DNA from: Clostridia bacterium
GTDB taxonomy: Bacteria; Bacillota; Clostridia; Christensenellales; Aristaeellaceae
DNA: 64,000 bases
Assembly: GCA_017395065.1 (NCBI GenBank)
Contig: JAFPWH010000063.1
Span: forward strand, 62,001 to 126,000
Direction of reading: 5' to 3'
Shown: piece by piece, positions 49,778 to 59,745 of the stretch
Layout of the letters: every line of letters starts with the position of its first letter
Position numbering within the stretch: position 1 is the stretch's first letter
Notes under the pieces: generated by a model
What the model saw: the letters and a program-made list of their open reading frames with translations, nothing else
Told to the model about the DNA's origin: nothing
Databases searched by the model: none
Position numbers and translations under genes: made by a program

Positions 49778-51937
49778 TCAGAACACCCTTTCGAGCACGA
49801 TCACCGAGGAGGCGAAGTCCCCGCGCGGGAAATCCACCCGGAGGCCCGCGTGCATGAGATCGCCCGCGGATACCGTTTTACCGTCCGAAAGCCTGTACAG
49901 ACCCTCCGGCACGCTGCTTAATCTTATCACGGTCGGCGCGGCGTTCGGCCTGTTCAATACCCTGTAGGCGCACAGGATCAGCCTTTCGCCGTCCGCGAAC
50001 TGCCACGCGGCGACGTTGCCCTCCCAGGGCGACAGAAGGCGCGTGAACTCGCCCTTCATCGTCGTGCGCCTGAGCGCCTTTACGGTTTTGACCTGCGCGC
50101 GGATTTCGTCCAGCTCTTCGTCGCTCAGCTTGCTCAGGTCCAGCTCGTAGCCGAAATTTCCGCCCAGCGCCACGTCGCCGCGCGTCTTGAGCGAGGTCAC
50201 GCGGCTGACCTGATGGTTGGGCGAGGCGGAGACGTGCGCGCCCATCGCGGAGGCGGGATAGACGAGGCTCGTACCGTACTGTATCCCGATGCGCTCCACG
50301 GCGTCGCTGTCGTCGCTGGTCCAGATCTGCGGCATGTAGTACAGCATGCCAGGGTCGAAGCGCCCACCGCCGCCGGAGCAGCCTTCGAACAGCACGTCCG
50401 GGAAGGCGCCCGTCAGCGCCTCCATGACCCTGTAGACGCCCAGTATGTACCTGTGCGCCGTCTCCCCCTCGCGGCCGTCCAGCAGCAGGGAAGAGCCCGC
50501 CTCCTTGAAGTTGCGGTTCATGTCCCATTTTACGTAGCTTATGCGCGCGCTTGAGAGCACGGAGCCCACGGCGTCGATCAGGTATTCCTGCACCTGCGGA
50601 AGGCTCAGGTCCAGTATCAGCTGGTTGCGCGCGGTCGTCCTGCGCCGGCCGGGCACGTGCAGGCACCAGTCCGGGTGCGCGCGGTACAGTTCGCTGTCGG
50701 GCGAGACCATCTCCGGTTCGAACCACAGGCCGAACATGAGCCCCAGCGCATTCATTTCTTCGCTTAGTTTGCCAAGGCCCTGCGGGAGCTTTCGCGTATC
50801 CGGCGTCCAGTCGCCCAGCGAACACGTGTCGCCGTCTCTGCGGCCGAACCAGCCGTCGTCCAATACGAAGAGCTCGATTCCGCATTTTGCGGCTGCCCGC
50901 GCGATCTTCAAAAGCTTTTTGTGGTCGAAATCGAAATACGTGGCTTCCCAGTTGTTGATCAGGATCGGGCGTTCCCTGTCGCGCCATTTTCCGCGGCAGA
51001 GGCGCTCACGATAGAGCCTGTGATAGACGTGGCTCATGCCGTTTAAGCCCTTGTCGCTGTACACGCACACGCATTCGGGCGCCTGCAGGCTCTTTCCGGG
51101 CTCCAGACGCCAGGAGAAGCTTCCGGGCTCGAAGCCCGCGACGACGCGCGTGGTGTCGTAGGCGTTTTCCTCGCAGACGATGGAAAAGCTTCCGCTGTAG
51201 ACGAGGCTGACGCCCAGGCATTCGCCGCTGTTTTCCGTGACGGCGCCGCGCAAAAACGCCGCAAAGGGGTTGTGCTCGTGACCCGAGGCGCCCCTCGAGG
51301 AGGCGATTTCGCGCTTTAAGCGGGCGGGCGGCACGACCTCGATCTGCCTTTCCTTTGCCCAGCCGCCGTGCAGGTGCAGCATCGAGTATCTTCCGGGAAG
51401 CGTCAGGCAGGCGCTGCCGGCGCGGCGCAGCGTGAGCGTAGCTTCGCCGTCATTTATGTACTTTGCGCTCAGGGCCAGCGCGCCGCTTTCCTCAAACAGC
51501 GTATACAGCAGTTCGACCGTGAGGCCCGTAAGATCGTCCCGCAAGCGGATCTTGAGCGTGGTCGCCTCCGCCTCGTCCTCGGTGTAGGTCGCGGGCAGTC
51601 CCTCCAGAGGCAGCTTGCCCTTCATGATGTAGTGATCGACGTAGAACAGTTCGGTGAGGCACTGCCCCGTTTCGTCCGCGGCGGCCGCCATCGCTTCCCG
51701 GTAGTCGCCCCTGCCCTGCGTGGGGCAGGCGTAGGGCAGTATCTGCCTTAAGGAATCGAAGGACGCGCCTTCGTTTTCCTGAACGTGCAGGGCGCTTGCC
51801 GGGTCGTCCAGATGCATGCCCGCGTAGAGCATGAGCAGCTCCGGCTTGTTCATCTCGTCGTTTTTCAGCCACAGCACCCACGAAACGTCGGGCGTGTGCA
51901 AATGAAACAGCTTTTTGTCGCCGATAAACTCGATCAT
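49778..51937 (-). CDS. Alpha-galactosidase (GH36)
   Basis: A 719-residue cytoplasmic GH36 enzyme releasing alpha-linked galactose. An N-terminal beta-sandwich (residues 1 to about 300) precedes the TIM barrel. The catalytic nucleophile Asp is in SYVKWDMNRNF, and the acid/base Asp is in the region QIWTSDDSDAVERI after LFEGCSGGGGRFD. The C-terminal beta-domain completes it. I start at the ATG at 51937 rather than 51982, because the promoter predicts transcription to begin at about 51983 and relatives begin MIEF. No sugar transporter is adjacent. Confidence 0.93.
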   Translation of the reverse strand: MIEFIGDKKLFHLHTPDVSWVLWLKNDEMNKPELLMLYAGMHLDDPASALHVQENEGASFDSLRQILPYACPTQGRGDYREAMAAAADETGQCLTELFYVDHYIMKGKLPLEGLPATYTEDEAEATTLKIRLRDDLTGLTVELLYTLFEESGALALSAKYINDGEATLTLRRAGSACLTLPGRYSMLHLHGGWAKERQIEVVPPARLKREIASSRGASGHEHNPFAAFLRGAVTENSGECLGVSLVYSGSFSIVCEENAYDTTRVVAGFEPGSFSWRLEPGKSLQAPECVCVYSDKGLNGMSHVYHRLYRERLCRGKWRDRERPILINNWEATYFDFDHKKLLKIARAAAKCGIELFVLDDGWFGRRDGDTCSLGDWTPDTRKLPQGLGKLSEEMNALGLMFGLWFEPEMVSPDSELYRAHPDWCLHVPGRRRTTARNQLILDLSLPQVQEYLIDAVGSVLSSARISYVKWDMNRNFKEAGSSLLLDGREGETAHRYILGVYRVMEALTGAFPDVLFEGCSGGGGRFDPGMLYYMPQIWTSDDSDAVERIGIQYGTSLVYPASAMGAHVSASPNHQVSRVTSLKTRGDVALGGNFGYELDLSKLSDEELDEIRAQVKTVKALRRTTMKGEFTRLLSPWEGNVAAWQFADGERLILCAYRVLNRPNAAPTVIRLSSVPEGLYRLSDGKTVSAGDLMHAGLRVDFPRGDFASSVIVLERVF

Positions 51938-51989
51938 GTCCGCGCCGCCTTTCCAAAGCGGGGCCGCCGCCCCGTCATTCATTTTCTAT

Positions 51990-52018
51990 ATGATATACCA
52001 AATCAGGAAATAATGCAA
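51990..52018 (-). promoter_or_regulatory. Promoter of the alpha-galactosidase operon
   Basis: Minus strand TTGCAT, 17-base spacer, TATCAT. The upstream ATG at 51982 would be essentially leaderless, which supports the later start. Confidence 0.7.
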
Positions 52019-52034
52019 ACATTTTGTTGAAAAA

Positions 52035-52063
52035 TTGCTTTTTAACAAAGGAAATGCTACAAT
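52035..52063 (+). promoter_or_regulatory. Promoter of the acyltransferase/zinc-ribbon gene
   Basis: TTGCTT, 17-base spacer, TACAAT preceded by TGC. It diverges from the alpha-galactosidase promoter, with the -35 boxes about 20 bases apart. Confidence 0.7.
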
Positions 52064-52085
52064 ACCCTAAAAGGGAGTGAGACGC

Positions 52086-53261
52086 GTGACGAGCAGATTC
52101 GACAGGATGTTCCGAAAGGTCGCCATCAGCCTGATCGCGGCGATGGCGAAGGTGAAGTTTTCAGCGGTAAAGCAGGTGAAGGACATGCCGACGGACGGGA
52201 GCCTCATCCTGTGCAACCACACCTCGATCTGGGATTTCGGATACCTGATCTATTCGATGTTCCCGTGCAGCCATCAGCGCTTTTTGGCGACCGCCGTGCA
52301 CTTCGACAAGTCGCGCTTCATCCGCACCGTGTTCACGCATCTGGGCATGATACGCAAAAATCAGGGATCGCGGGACCTGCAGTCTGTCAAGGACATGCTC
52401 AAGGCATCGCGCGAGGGCGGCATCGTGGTCATCTATCCCGCGGGCATGACCTCCTTTGACGGCCGCCCCGCCTGGGAGCCGCTGCCCGGCATCGGCTCCA
52501 TGCCGAAGCTCATCAAAAGCGACGTGTATGCGGCCGTCGCGCACGGCGGCTTCATCAGCGATCCGCGCTACGCGCACAGGTGCTTCCGCGGGCGGGTCGA
52601 AGTGGAGCTGAAGCGCCTGTACACCGCAGAAGAGGCCGCTTCCCTGAAGCCCGACGAGCTTCAGGCCGGCATCGCGAAAGCGCTGTACTTCAACGACTGG
52701 GACTGGCAGGAGGCAAAGCGTGTGCCCTTTAAGCACATGAAGGACATGCGCAACGTGAGCCGTACGCTGTACATGTGCCCCGCCTGCAAGTGCGAGGGCG
52801 AAATGCGCGAAGGCAAGGGAAGCCTGACCTGCAAAAAATGCGGTTTCAGCGCAAAGAGGGACAAATACGGCTTTTTCTCGAGCAGCGATCCCACCTGCCC
52901 CGCGCGCATGGACAGATGGGTGGACCTAGAGACGGAGAAGCTGAAGGAAGAAATGAAGCGCGACGACTTTACGCTTACGCAGGAAGCGACTTTTTTCCTG
53001 CGCCCGCAGAACAGCGTCGAAGAGTTCGAAGACCTTGGAAAAGGCGTGCTCACGCTGACGAAGCGGGGACTTTCGTTCAAGGGCGAAAAGCAGAGCGTAG
53101 AGCTGGGCCTAAGCGACTTTCAGTTCCTCATGTTCAGCGACACCGACCGGCTCATCGTCAACACCGACCAGTACAACTACCGCTTCGTCTTTACCGACGT
53201 GCGGCTCATGACCAAGTGGTTCTTCGCGCACAGACTGATGGCGGGCATCGACATAAAGTGA
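52086..53261 (+). CDS. PlsC-like acyltransferase with C-terminal zinc ribbon and PH-like domain
   Basis: A 391-residue protein in three parts. Residues about 25-200 are a PlsC-type acyltransferase: the HxxxxD motif reads LCNHTSIWDFGY, while the usual FPEG motif reads YPAGMTSFDG, a Glu-to-Ala change. Residues about 230-270 are a zinc ribbon (CPACKCEG ... CKKCG). Residues about 310-385 are beta-rich and resemble a PH/GRAM-like domain (LTKRGLSFKGEKQSVELGL). The GTG at 52086 is preferred over one at 52077, which lies inside the GGGAG ribosome site. The acyl acceptor is unknown. It overlaps the pseudouridine synthase gene by one base. Confidence 0.82.
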   Translation: MTSRFDRMFRKVAISLIAAMAKVKFSAVKQVKDMPTDGSLILCNHTSIWDFGYLIYSMFPCSHQRFLATAVHFDKSRFIRTVFTHLGMIRKNQGSRDLQSVKDMLKASREGGIVVIYPAGMTSFDGRPAWEPLPGIGSMPKLIKSDVYAAVAHGGFISDPRYAHRCFRGRVEVELKRLYTAEEAASLKPDELQAGIAKALYFNDWDWQEAKRVPFKHMKDMRNVSRTLYMCPACKCEGEMREGKGSLTCKKCGFSAKRDKYGFFSSSDPTCPARMDRWVDLETEKLKEEMKRDDFTLTQEATFFLRPQNSVEEFEDLGKGVLTLTKRGLSFKGEKQSVELGLSDFQFLMFSDTDRLIVNTDQYNYRFVFTDVRLMTKWFFAHRLMAGIDIK

Positions 53262-53980
53262 TGGACATCGAAACGAAGTACGGCAAAATAAAGATCCTGT
53301 ACGAGGACAACCAGCTCCTGTGCGCGGTCAAGCCCCCGAATCTCCCCTCGCAGGGCGATCTGAGCGGCGATGCGGACATGCTTTCGATCCTCAAGGGCTA
53401 CATCGCACGCAAGTACAACAAGCCCGGCGAAGCGTACCTGGGCCTTGTGCACAGGCTGGACAGACCCGTGGGCGGGGTGATGGTGTTTGCCCGCACGTCG
53501 AAGGCCGCCGCGCGCCTGAGCGTACAGTTTGCCGAACACAAAACGGAAAAGACCTACCTTGCGTTGCTCGAAGCGCAGCTCGTTAAGCCGCTCCGCCTCG
53601 AAAACTACCTTCTGCAAAAGCAGGGGCAGAACGCGCGCGTCGTAAGTGAGGGCGTGCCGGGCGCAAAATACGCCTGTCTGACGAGCGAGCCCATCTGTTA
53701 CAGGGACGGGCTGACGCTGAGCAAGGTGACGCTCGAGACCGGCCGGAAGCATCAGATCCGCGCCCAGCATGCCCACGCGGGTTATCCCCTCTGGGGCGAC
53801 AACCGCTACGGCCACGGCAGAAGCGGCATGCAGATTGCGCTGTGGGCATTCAGCCTCACCGTCGAACACCCGACGAGGCACGAGCGCATGCGCTTCGTCT
53901 CCGACCCGCCGGACGCGTTCCCCTGGTCGAAATTCCGGGAGGAGATCGAAGAGCTCTTAAAGGCGCAGACAAACGCCTGA
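53261..53980 (+). CDS. RluA-family RNA pseudouridine synthase
   Basis: A 239-residue pseudouridine synthase without an S4 domain. The catalytic-Asp motif is GLVHRLDRPVGGVMVFARTSKAA. Further family blocks are LETGRKHQIRAQHAHAGYPLWGDNRYG and the opening LLCAVKPPNLPSQGD. The target U in rRNA or tRNA cannot be inferred. It begins at the ATG overlapping the upstream TGA (TGATG). Confidence 0.92.
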   Translation: MDIETKYGKIKILYEDNQLLCAVKPPNLPSQGDLSGDADMLSILKGYIARKYNKPGEAYLGLVHRLDRPVGGVMVFARTSKAAARLSVQFAEHKTEKTYLALLEAQLVKPLRLENYLLQKQGQNARVVSEGVPGAKYACLTSEPICYRDGLTLSKVTLETGRKHQIRAQHAHAGYPLWGDNRYGHGRSGMQIALWAFSLTVEHPTRHERMRFVSDPPDAFPWSKFREEIEELLKAQTNA

Positions 53981-54030
53981 ACAAACAGTACAGCCCGGCC
54001 CTTGCCGGAAAAGACCAGAAAGGAAACCCA

Positions 54031-54996
54031 ATGTCGAAACCCGCAAAACGCCTTCTTTCCGCATTACTCGTGCTTTGCCTTATGCTTTCGCTTTGCGCCT
54101 GCAGCACAAAAGAGACAGCCAAAGACGCCGAAAGCGGCAAAAAGCGCATGATCGTCTGTTCCATTTTCCCCGTCTACGACTTTACACGCCGCATCGCCGG
54201 CGAAAAGGCGGACGTGTACCAGCTATTGCCCGAGGGCATGGATACCCATGATTACGAGCCCACCCTCGGCGACATCATAAACTGTGACAAGGCCGATCTG
54301 TTCATCTACACCGACAGCGAGATGGAGGTCTGGATCGACGCGCTTTCCCGCGGCTTCGAGCACGTGAAGCTCGTCCGCTGCGCGGAAAACATCGACCTCG
54401 AAATGCTGAACGAACAGTGGGAGCAGATCGAAAACGCGCACGGCGAGGAGGAGCACGATCACGAGCACCGCTACGACGCGCACGTCTGGCTGGATCCCAC
54501 CCTGTCTGCGGTCATGTGCGACAACATCTTAAAGAGCCTTACGGCCCTGGACCCCGAAAACGCGGAGTACTACAACGCGAACTGTCTTTCCCTCAAGACC
54601 GACCTTGCCGCGCTGGACGAACGCTTTCAGGCGCTGTTTTCGGCGCATCCGGACGCGGTATTGTTTTTCGGGGGCAAATTCTCCTACAGCCACTTCATAC
54701 GGCGCTACGGCGTAAAGTACTTGAGCGCCTACGACGGCTGCTCCGAAAACGCCGAGGTCAATCACCTCGAGCTGATCGAGCTGATCGCTCAAATGAAGCT
54801 TTCGGGCGCGAAGGTCGTCTTCACCGACGAGCTTTCAAACGGGGAGATCGCCGAAGAGATCGCACGGGAGACCGGCGCGGAGGTCCTCGTTTTCCACAGC
54901 TGCCACAATGTTTCCCGCGAGGAAAAGAAGCTGAGCTTCATCGACCTTATGAATCGCAATTACGACAACATCTCAAGAGCACTGGACGGACGGTAA
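54031..54996 (+). CDS. znuA: Zinc ABC transporter substrate-binding lipoprotein
   Basis: A 321-residue cluster A-I metal-binding lipoprotein. The signal peptide ends in a lipobox (LSLCACSTKE, lipid-modified Cys). Metal-ligand candidates are His in MDTHDYEPT, His in RYDAHVWLDPT, His in KFSYSHFIRRYG, and a C-terminal Asp/Glu region. The His/Glu-rich loop EEEHDHEHRYDAH is characteristic of zinc rather than manganese binders. AGAAAGGA lies before the ATG. It is first of three overlapping genes (A-C-B). No clear Zur box is visible in the short gap upstream. Confidence 0.92.
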   Translation: MSKPAKRLLSALLVLCLMLSLCACSTKETAKDAESGKKRMIVCSIFPVYDFTRRIAGEKADVYQLLPEGMDTHDYEPTLGDIINCDKADLFIYTDSEMEVWIDALSRGFEHVKLVRCAENIDLEMLNEQWEQIENAHGEEEHDHEHRYDAHVWLDPTLSAVMCDNILKSLTALDPENAEYYNANCLSLKTDLAALDERFQALFSAHPDAVLFFGGKFSYSHFIRRYGVKYLSAYDGCSENAEVNHLELIELIAQMKLSGAKVVFTDELSNGEIAEEIARETGAEVLVFHSCHNVSREEKKLSFIDLMNRNYDNISRALDGR

Positions 54997-54997
54997 T

Positions 54998-55696
54998 ATG
55001 AATTCAGACGTATTGATCAGCATACGCGACGTGTCCATGAACTACGGCACCGGCCGGCAGGACGCGATCGAACACGTGAGCGTGGACATCAAAAAAGGCG
55101 AGATCCTCGCCCTCGTCGGCTCCAACGGCTCGGGAAAGAGCACGCTGATGAAGGGCATGCTCAAGCTCATGCCCTTTACCTGCGGCGAAATGGAGCGCAA
55201 AAGCGGGCTGAGGATCGGCTACATGGCCCAGATGCACACTGCGGTCAGAGACTTTCCCGCGACCGCGCGCGAGGTGGTGCTCTCCGGCACGCGGCAGGCG
55301 CGCTTTTCTCCCTTCTACACGAAGCAGCAGAAGGCCGACGCGGAGGAGGCCATGCGACTGATGGAGATAAACGATCTGGCCGCGCAGCACATAGGCAATC
55401 TGAGCGGCGGCCAATTACAGCGGGTGCTTCTCGCCCGCGCGCTGGCGGGCAAGCCGGAATTGCTGGTGCTGGACGAGCCCTGCTCCGCGCTCGACCCCGG
55501 TACAACGCACGCCCTGATGGAGCTTTTCACGCGTCTGAGAGACGAACAGGGCGTATCCATCGTCATTTCCACGCACGACTGGCACTTCGTGCGCCACCAC
55601 GCAGACCGCGTGCTGGTGCTCAACCACCGCCTCGAATACGTGGGCGAGATCAGCGGCTGGAACGGAAGGGAGGACGAACACACATGCCATCACTGA
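54998..55696 (+). CDS. znuC: Zinc ABC transporter ATP-binding protein
   Basis: A 232-residue ATPase: Walker A ALVGSNGSGKSTLMKG, Q-loop YMAQM, signature NLSGGQLQRVLLARAL, Walker B LLVLDEPCSALDPG and the H-loop STHDWHF. It starts one base after the znuA stop and overlaps znuB by 13 bases. It energises import of Zn2+ delivered by the lipoprotein. Confidence 0.92.
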   Translation: MNSDVLISIRDVSMNYGTGRQDAIEHVSVDIKKGEILALVGSNGSGKSTLMKGMLKLMPFTCGEMERKSGLRIGYMAQMHTAVRDFPATAREVVLSGTRQARFSPFYTKQQKADAEEAMRLMEINDLAAQHIGNLSGGQLQRVLLARALAGKPELLVLDEPCSALDPGTTHALMELFTRLRDEQGVSIVISTHDWHFVRHHADRVLVLNHRLEYVGEISGWNGREDEHTCHH

Positions 55697-56523
55697 GCTT
55701 ATGGGACATCCTCGTCCACCCCATCACCCTGCGGGCCTACACCGTTGGCGCGCTGGTTTCGCTGTGCCTTGCTGTGATGGGCGTCATCCTCGTGCTCAAG
55801 CGTTACGCGATGATCGGCCACGGCCTGGGCGAGATCGGCTTCGCCTCGACCGCGCTGGCCGCGCTGATCGGTCTGTACGAATATTCTCTGGCCGTGTCCA
55901 TCCCGCTGGTGTGCCTGTCGAGCCTCCTGATCATGTACTTCGACCGCAAAAGCAGCATGGGCGGCGACGTGTTCATCGGCATCTTCGCGACGACCGCTCT
56001 GGCCGCAGGCGTGATCGCCGGGCGCTTTACCGACGGCTACAGCATCGAAAGCAGCCTGTTCGGCAGCATCTACGGCGTATCGAACGCGTACCTGATCGGC
56101 GTGATCGCGCTGTCCGCGGCGATACTGATCGTGTTCACGCTGCTCTACACGCGCCTTTTCTCGGTCACCTTCGACGAGACCTACGCGCGGGCGGAGGACA
56201 TGAAGGCGGACAGCTATCAGTTCATCATCTCCCTTCTGACCTCCGTGGCCGTCGTGCTGGGCATGCGGGTGCTTGGCGCGATGATGATCTCGAGCTTCAT
56301 CATTTTCCCGGCGCTCACGGCAAGGCGCCTGAGCCGCTCGTTCAAGGGCATGATCGCCATGGCAGCGCTGGCCGCCTTCGTCAGCTTCACCGTCGGCATG
56401 TTGCTGAGCGTCCTGAGCCAAACCACCGCCCGTCCCCTCCCCGTAGGTGCCTGCGTCGTGCTGGTGAGCCTGGTGCTGATGCTGCTGAGCATGGGCGTGG
56501 CCTCGCTGAGGAGCAAGAAATAA
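55684..56523 (+). CDS. znuB: Zinc ABC transporter permease
   Basis: A 279-residue ABC-3 family permease with eight or nine helices. Family blocks are VLKRYAMIGHGLGEIGFAS near residue 38 and DETYARAEDMKADSYQF in the cytoplasmic loop, with MRVLGAMMISSFIIFPALTARRL after it. It completes the znuACB operon. No obvious terminator follows; the next features are the DUF262 stub and an orphan gene. Confidence 0.92.
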   Translation: MPSLSLWDILVHPITLRAYTVGALVSLCLAVMGVILVLKRYAMIGHGLGEIGFASTALAALIGLYEYSLAVSIPLVCLSSLLIMYFDRKSSMGGDVFIGIFATTALAAGVIAGRFTDGYSIESSLFGSIYGVSNAYLIGVIALSAAILIVFTLLYTRLFSVTFDETYARAEDMKADSYQFIISLLTSVAVVLGMRVLGAMMISSFIIFPALTARRLSRSFKGMIAMAALAAFVSFTVGMLLSVLSQTTARPLPVGACVVLVSLVLMLLSMGVASLRSKK

Positions 56524-56572
56524 AGCTGTCGACGGGTGCTTTCTATAGGTATTGTCAAAATGGAGGAGTCTT

Positions 56573-56674
56573 ATGAGTACAAAAATCAAAGGTGCCGAGT
56601 ATCCGTTGGCAAAGATTTTCAGCTCGGATTTTGATTACGAGATACCTTCCTATCAGCGGCCGTACGCTTTGTAA
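56573..56674 (+). pseudogene. Truncated DUF262 (GmrS-like) N-terminus
   Basis: A 33-codon reading frame with a strong ribosome site (GGAGGAG seven bases before ATG). It ends in IFSSDFDYEIPSYQRPYAL and a stop. IPxYQRxYxW is the start of DUF262 nuclease/NTPase domains of the GmrSD type. The next codons after the stop read W-Q-E-I, which would continue a DUF262 protein (YAWQEI), then another stop. The gene therefore looks interrupted by a short TTGTAA insertion and then lost. Confidence 0.7.
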
Positions 56675-56698
56675 TGGCAAGAGATTTAGGAGGAAGCC

Positions 56699-57814
56699 AT
56701 GAATCTGAACAATCTTCACGAGCTTATCAACAAATACGAAAGCGGCCTTAGCTGGATCTACGGGACGGAGCATTTCGAGCTGTTCAAATGGCAGGCACTG
56801 AAAACATGGCGTGAGGAATGGTTTAAGCCGGCAGACAGCTTTGCCTCCTTTGCAGAAAGGTTTACCGCTGCGAAGAGAAATTTCGGTCTGTTTATCGACA
56901 ACAGCAGGATGCATCCTTCCGCAGGCGTGTTAAAGCTGTGGGAGAAGGAACCGAAAACGGTCGAGCATCTGTTTAACAACGTGCTGTTTGCCGATTCCCA
57001 AGGCGATGCGGACGTCGTGCAGACAAACATGGACAACTTTCTGAAAGGCTACGAGGCGCTCAGAAAGAAATATTTCGCGGGCAACTGGTCTTATAAACAG
57101 GACAGGCATTCGGCGTCCGTGTTCCTTGCCTTGATGGAGCCGGAGTTCAATTTTGTCTATAAATCCATGGACGCGTCGATGATGGCGCGCTACATCGAGG
57201 CTGATGTGGACATCGGCTTCGGCCAAAGCTTCAGCCTTAAGAACTATTACCGCATGTGCTACGAGATCATAGCAGCGCTCAGGGAGCACGATACGTTGCT
57301 GGAAAAGCACTTTAATTACCTGGGCAACGACTGCTACGTGGATAAAAGCCTGCACATTTTGGCGTTCGATATCATGTATTGCAGCAGGACCTATCATTTT
57401 TATAAGGATTTGGTTCCGCCCAAGCCGAAGGCCGTCAAAAGGACAATGAGAAAAAGCGTGCTTTCGCAAGCTGAACTCGAACAGCGTGAGGCGGAACGGC
57501 TGGCGCAAATCGCTTCACTGGAGCGGGAATTGGAGGAGCTGGAATCTGTCGTGGACGACTGCGAGGATATATCACTCATCGGCGTCGAGGTCAGTTCCAA
57601 GCAGTACGGCATCGGAACCGTTGTAGGGCAGGAAGTCAACAAAATCGTGGTTCAGTTTGAAAACAGCAAAAACACCTTCATTCTCGACGAAAGTCAACCC
57701 ATGCGGCCGCGCTTTGAGGATGATGAAACAGTGATTCAGGCCTTTACCGCCTACGGACGCCGCCAGAAAAGCATCGCGAACCTGAAAAGGCAACTTGATT
57801 TCCTTATAAAGTAA
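56699..57814 (+). CDS. Hypothetical protein with C-terminal coiled coil and Tudor/SH3-like segment
   Basis: A 371-residue soluble protein of no family I can name. Residues 1 to about 230 are alpha-helical with many aromatics (FKWQALKTWREEWF, ALMEPEFNFVYKSMDA). About 250-290 is a charged coiled coil (QAELEQREAERLAQIASLER). About 295-335 (KQYGIGTVVGQEVNKIVVQF) resembles the small beta-barrel found at the end of UvrD/PcrA helicases. A second short coiled coil ends the protein. Base composition and codon choice are visibly more AT-rich than its neighbours, suggesting transfer. It follows a dead DUF262 stub and has AGGAGGAAGCC before the ATG. A link to restriction or defence is speculation from context. 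Confidence 0.75.
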   Translation: MNLNNLHELINKYESGLSWIYGTEHFELFKWQALKTWREEWFKPADSFASFAERFTAAKRNFGLFIDNSRMHPSAGVLKLWEKEPKTVEHLFNNVLFADSQGDADVVQTNMDNFLKGYEALRKKYFAGNWSYKQDRHSASVFLALMEPEFNFVYKSMDASMMARYIEADVDIGFGQSFSLKNYYRMCYEIIAALREHDTLLEKHFNYLGNDCYVDKSLHILAFDIMYCSRTYHFYKDLVPPKPKAVKRTMRKSVLSQAELEQREAERLAQIASLERELEELESVVDDCEDISLIGVEVSSKQYGIGTVVGQEVNKIVVQFENSKNTFILDESQPMRPRFEDDETVIQAFTAYGRRQKSIANLKRQLDFLIK

Positions 57815-57819
57815 CATAA

Positions 57820-58956
<1,137 letters not shown>

Positions 58957-59010
58957 AGGGCAGTCCGCGCCCGAAACCCAAAAATTTACACGCCGGTCGC
59001 CGTTTGCCCG

Positions 59011-59039
59011 TTGCCAAGTGCGCGCGTTTCCTATATAAT
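59011..59039 (+). promoter_or_regulatory. Promoter of yajC
   Basis: TTGCCA, 17-base spacer, TATAAT, leaving a 70-base leader. Confidence 0.8.
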
Positions 59040-59114
59040 TGTTTCGTATGCGGTTCGGGCACGGCTTTCATGCCGCTTCCGGCCGAGATTCCGATTTGCA
59101 AAGGAGATTTTTCA

Positions 59115-59471
59115 ATGAACGAGCTGTTTTCAAGCGCTTTGCTTTTAGAGGGCGGTGACCCGACCGGCAGTCCCCTGCTGGGCATGCTGCCCACGCTGCT
59201 GTTTCTGGTGCTCATGTTCGGCGTGCTGTACTTCTTCATGATCCGTCCCCAGAAGAAAAAGGATAAGCAGGTCAAGGCCATGCTGGACGCCCTCAAGGTG
59301 GGCGACCGCGTACTGACCATCGGCGGCATCTACGGCACCGTGACCGGCGTCAAGGACGATCAGGTCATCATCGCCGTGGGCGCCCAGAAGACCGTGATGA
59401 ACATGGCCCGCTGGGCCATCAAGAGCGTGGAAGACGCGCCGCTGGAGAACGACAAGACCCCGGAGATCTGA
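59115..59471 (+). CDS. yajC: Preprotein translocase-associated protein YajC
   Basis: A 118-residue single-span membrane protein: helix at about 25-43 (LLFLVLMFGVLYFFMI), then RPQKKKDKQ and the soluble core LKVGDRVLTIGGIYGTVTGV. It associates with SecDF. The start at 59115 has AAGGAGATTTTTCA upstream. tgt-yajC-secD-secF is the usual order, but here secDF do not follow; gap does. Confidence 0.93.
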   Translation: MNELFSSALLLEGGDPTGSPLLGMLPTLLFLVLMFGVLYFFMIRPQKKKDKQVKAMLDALKVGDRVLTIGGIYGTVTGVKDDQVIIAVGAQKTVMNMARWAIKSVEDAPLENDKTPEI

Positions 59472-59489
59472 GCCGCCTCTCCCCCATCC

Positions 59490-59519
59490 AAGCCCGCCTC
59501 AGACACTTGCGGCGGGCTT
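59490..59519 (+). terminator. Hairpin after yajC
   Basis: Arms AAGCCCGCC (59490-59498) and GGCGGGCTT (59511-59519), followed by GCTTTCGC. The U-run is weak. Confidence 0.5.
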
Positions 59520-59665
59520 GCTTTCGCAATAAACCCCGCGCGCATGCAAAACAACGGTATCTTCCCTCTTCGCCCGGGACGGGCTCCCGGCCGAAAAATA
59601 ACCTTTTTTCGCCCAATCTGCGCCAAGATATAACACGCCGGGCGCAAATTGTCCCGCTTCATCTA

Positions 59666-59694
59666 TGGACAAATCCCGCTTTTCGGGGTATAAT
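59666..59694 (+). promoter_or_regulatory. Promoter of gap
   Basis: TGGACA, 17-base spacer, TATAAT, about 50 bases before the start codon and its AGGAGG ribosome site. Confidence 0.75.
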
Positions 59695-59745
59695 AAGGTA
59701 CGGTAGAGATATACCAGTCACTGCAATTCATTAGGAGGTTTTACT

